Positions 5,643 to 6,278 of a DNA stretch of 6,278 bases are shown one piece after another. The stretch is taken from positions 91,833 through 98,110 of the forward strand of contig CP059259.1 in the NCBI GenBank assembly GCA_013693815.1. Reading direction: 5' to 3'. The translations under genes were made by a program, and so were the position numbers. The notes below the pieces were generated by a model that worked only from the letters and a program-made list of their open reading frames with translations, did not search any database and had not been told where the DNA came from. Every line of letters starts with the position of its first letter. The first letter of the stretch is position 1. Source of the DNA: Nocardioidaceae bacterium. Its GTDB lineage: Bacteria > Actinomycetota > Actinomycetes > Propionibacteriales > Nocardioidaceae.

Positions 5643-5681
5643 TACCGGTGTATAATACCGGTGAAACCTACCGGTAAAGGA
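5643..5681 (+). repeat. Three 13-bp direct repeats with TACCGGT core (iteron-like operator)
   Basis: The units are TACCGGTGTATAA (5643-5655), TACCGGTGAAACC (5656-5668) and TACCGGTAAAGGA (5669-5681). The period is exactly 13 bp, and the units share TACCGGT and an A-rich second half. Each holds the palindrome ACCGGT, at 5644, 5657 and 5670. I found only one other ACCGGT in the window (1655-1660). The first unit contains a -10 box and the third ends in the methyltransferase Shine-Dalgarno, so a bound protein would affect transcription and possibly translation. Confidence 0.85.
5651..5657. promoter_or_regulatory. Overlapping divergent -10 boxes of the R-M locus
   Basis: TATAAT at 5651-5656 is a perfect -10 hexamer for the + strand methyltransferase gene; a start near 5663 would give a leader of about 25 bases. 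Read on the - strand, 5657-5652 is TATTAT, which could serve the winged-helix/endonuclease operon with a leader of about 13 bases. The two boxes share five bases, so RNA polymerase could occupy only one at a time. I see no good -35 on either strand, so this rests on the -10 sequences and layout. Confidence 0.45.
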
Positions 5682-5688
5682 TCGACGG

Positions 5689-6278
5689 ATGAACTCGATC
5701 GGCCCCTTCGCAGCCAACAGTGTGGCAATCGGTGACTCCCGTGACCTAGTGATGCAACTTCCTGACCAGTCCATCGACGTGGCGGTCACCTCGCCGCCGT
5801 ACTGGGGTCAGCGCACGTCCGCAGGCAACGGTGTTGAGGCCGATCCTCGCGAGTACCTCGGCGATCTGCGCTCGTTCTTCGTTCTATTGCTGCCCAAACT
5901 GAAGGACGACGGGCTGCTGTGGCTGAACCTCGGTGATGCCTACAACACCCCTATCAACTGGCGCGAGAGCGACCACGAGTACAGCAGTCTCGGTCCGGAC
6001 GGGACAGGGCTGTCGCCAAAGAACTCTGCCTACACCAAGAACCGCCACAAGCGCCGTGCGTACCTCGACCGTGACGAGCCGTGGCTCAAGTACGGCAACC
6101 TGCTCGCCCTGACATACCGGCTGGTCATTGGCATGAGCAACGACGGTTGGCTCTTCCGCGGCGAGGTCATCTGGCGGAAGAAGAACCCCATGCCGGAGGG
6201 CCGTTGCCGGAGACCACATCGGCAGCACGAACCCATTTACCTACTGACCAAGTCCGAGCGCCACAGGTTCCGAGTCAG
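5689..6278 (+). CDS. DNA methyltransferase of the R-M system (TSPPY type, beta-class order; 3' end outside window)
   Basis: ATG 5689 is preceded by AAAGGA at 5676-5681, 7 bases upstream. The frame is open to the window end, giving about 196 residues. Near the N-terminus, GDSRDLVMQLPDQSIDVAVTSPPYWG contains the catalytic motif IV, S35-P-P-Y38. LLPKLKDDGLLWLNLGDAYN follows as motif V. RGEVIWRKKNPMPEG and HEPIYLLTKSERHRF are typical of later motifs in amino-methyltransferases. With motif IV first, the AdoMet-binding FxGxG motif should come after the target-recognition region, beyond the window. The SPPY form is commonest in N4-cytosine enzymes, but N6-adenine cannot be excluded. It should protect host sites from the divergent endonuclease. 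The overall call is firm; the modified base and target are inference. Confidence 0.9.
   Translation, partial: MNSIGPFAANSVAIGDSRDLVMQLPDQSIDVAVTSPPYWGQRTSAGNGVEADPREYLGDLRSFFVLLLPKLKDDGLLWLNLGDAYNTPINWRESDHEYSSLGPDGTGLSPKNSAYTKNRHKRRAYLDRDEPWLKYGNLLALTYRLVIGMSNDGWLFRGEVIWRKKNPMPEGRCRRPHRQHEPIYLLTKSERHRFRV

Noticed and set aside
5643..5681. CRISPR-like repeat array
   Set aside because: Units are only 13 bp, directly adjacent with no unique spacers, and sit in a promoter. They fit operator iterons.
5633..5728. N-terminal extension of the winged-helix protein to 5728
   Set aside because: It would run through the divergent promoter, the 13-bp repeats and the methyltransferase start. The added residues (Ser/Arg-rich) do not resemble the rest of the protein.
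5884..6228. 114-residue - strand frame
   Set aside because: It is antisense to the methyltransferase, whose + strand frame has clear catalytic motifs and an RBS.

Overview
The window is GC-rich and looks actinobacterial. The evidence is frequent GTG starts, apparently leaderless transcription, a long secreted Ig-like protein with Lys-rich C-terminal domains, and a PhnB-type VOC protein. I cannot name a genus. I saw no rRNA, tRNA, CRISPR array, integrase or transposase.

Left part (1-1210, + strand): the 3' end of a VOC/PhnB-like gene, then a compact type II toxin-antitoxin operon. This has a Phd/YefM-fold antitoxin and a PIN-domain VapC-like RNase separated by 1 bp. An inverted repeat centred on a TACAAT -10-like box lies directly before the antitoxin ATG, which suggests an autoregulated, leaderless operon.

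Middle (1228-3653, - strand): an exported protein whose two N-terminal domains are a recent tandem duplication (about 80% identical) of a molybdopterin-binding-like (sulfite-oxidase-family) fold. Ig-like domains follow. The reading frame breaks between the two copies. The copies are 551 bp apart, one base short of 184 codons, so a single-base deletion (mutation or sequence error) explains the split into two overlapping ORFs. Restoring one base gives a 674-residue secreted protein. Upstream, on the same strand, is a small GlsB/YeaQ-type three-helix membrane protein. A 278-bp stretch separates it from the next gene and holds no gene that I can support.

Right part (3932-6278): a type II restriction-modification locus. 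A DNA methyltransferase of the TSPPY type starts at 5689 on the + strand and runs off the window. Diverging from it on the - strand are a small protein with two winged-helix-like segments (5632-5093) and, 27 bp later, a restriction endonuclease-like protein (5065-3932). The latter carries an N-terminal XRE-type HTH and a PD-(D/E)xK-like core resembling BsaWI/CCGG-family enzymes. The 56-bp divergent control region holds three direct repeats with an exact 13-bp period. Each begins TACCGGT, so each contains ACCGGT. They flank a TATAAT box that reads as -10-like sequence on both strands. This is the most interesting part of the window: an iteron-like operator whose core is also a plausible self-target of the R-M enzymes. 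It suggests regulation by the HTH-fused endonuclease, by the winged-helix protein, or by promoter methylation.
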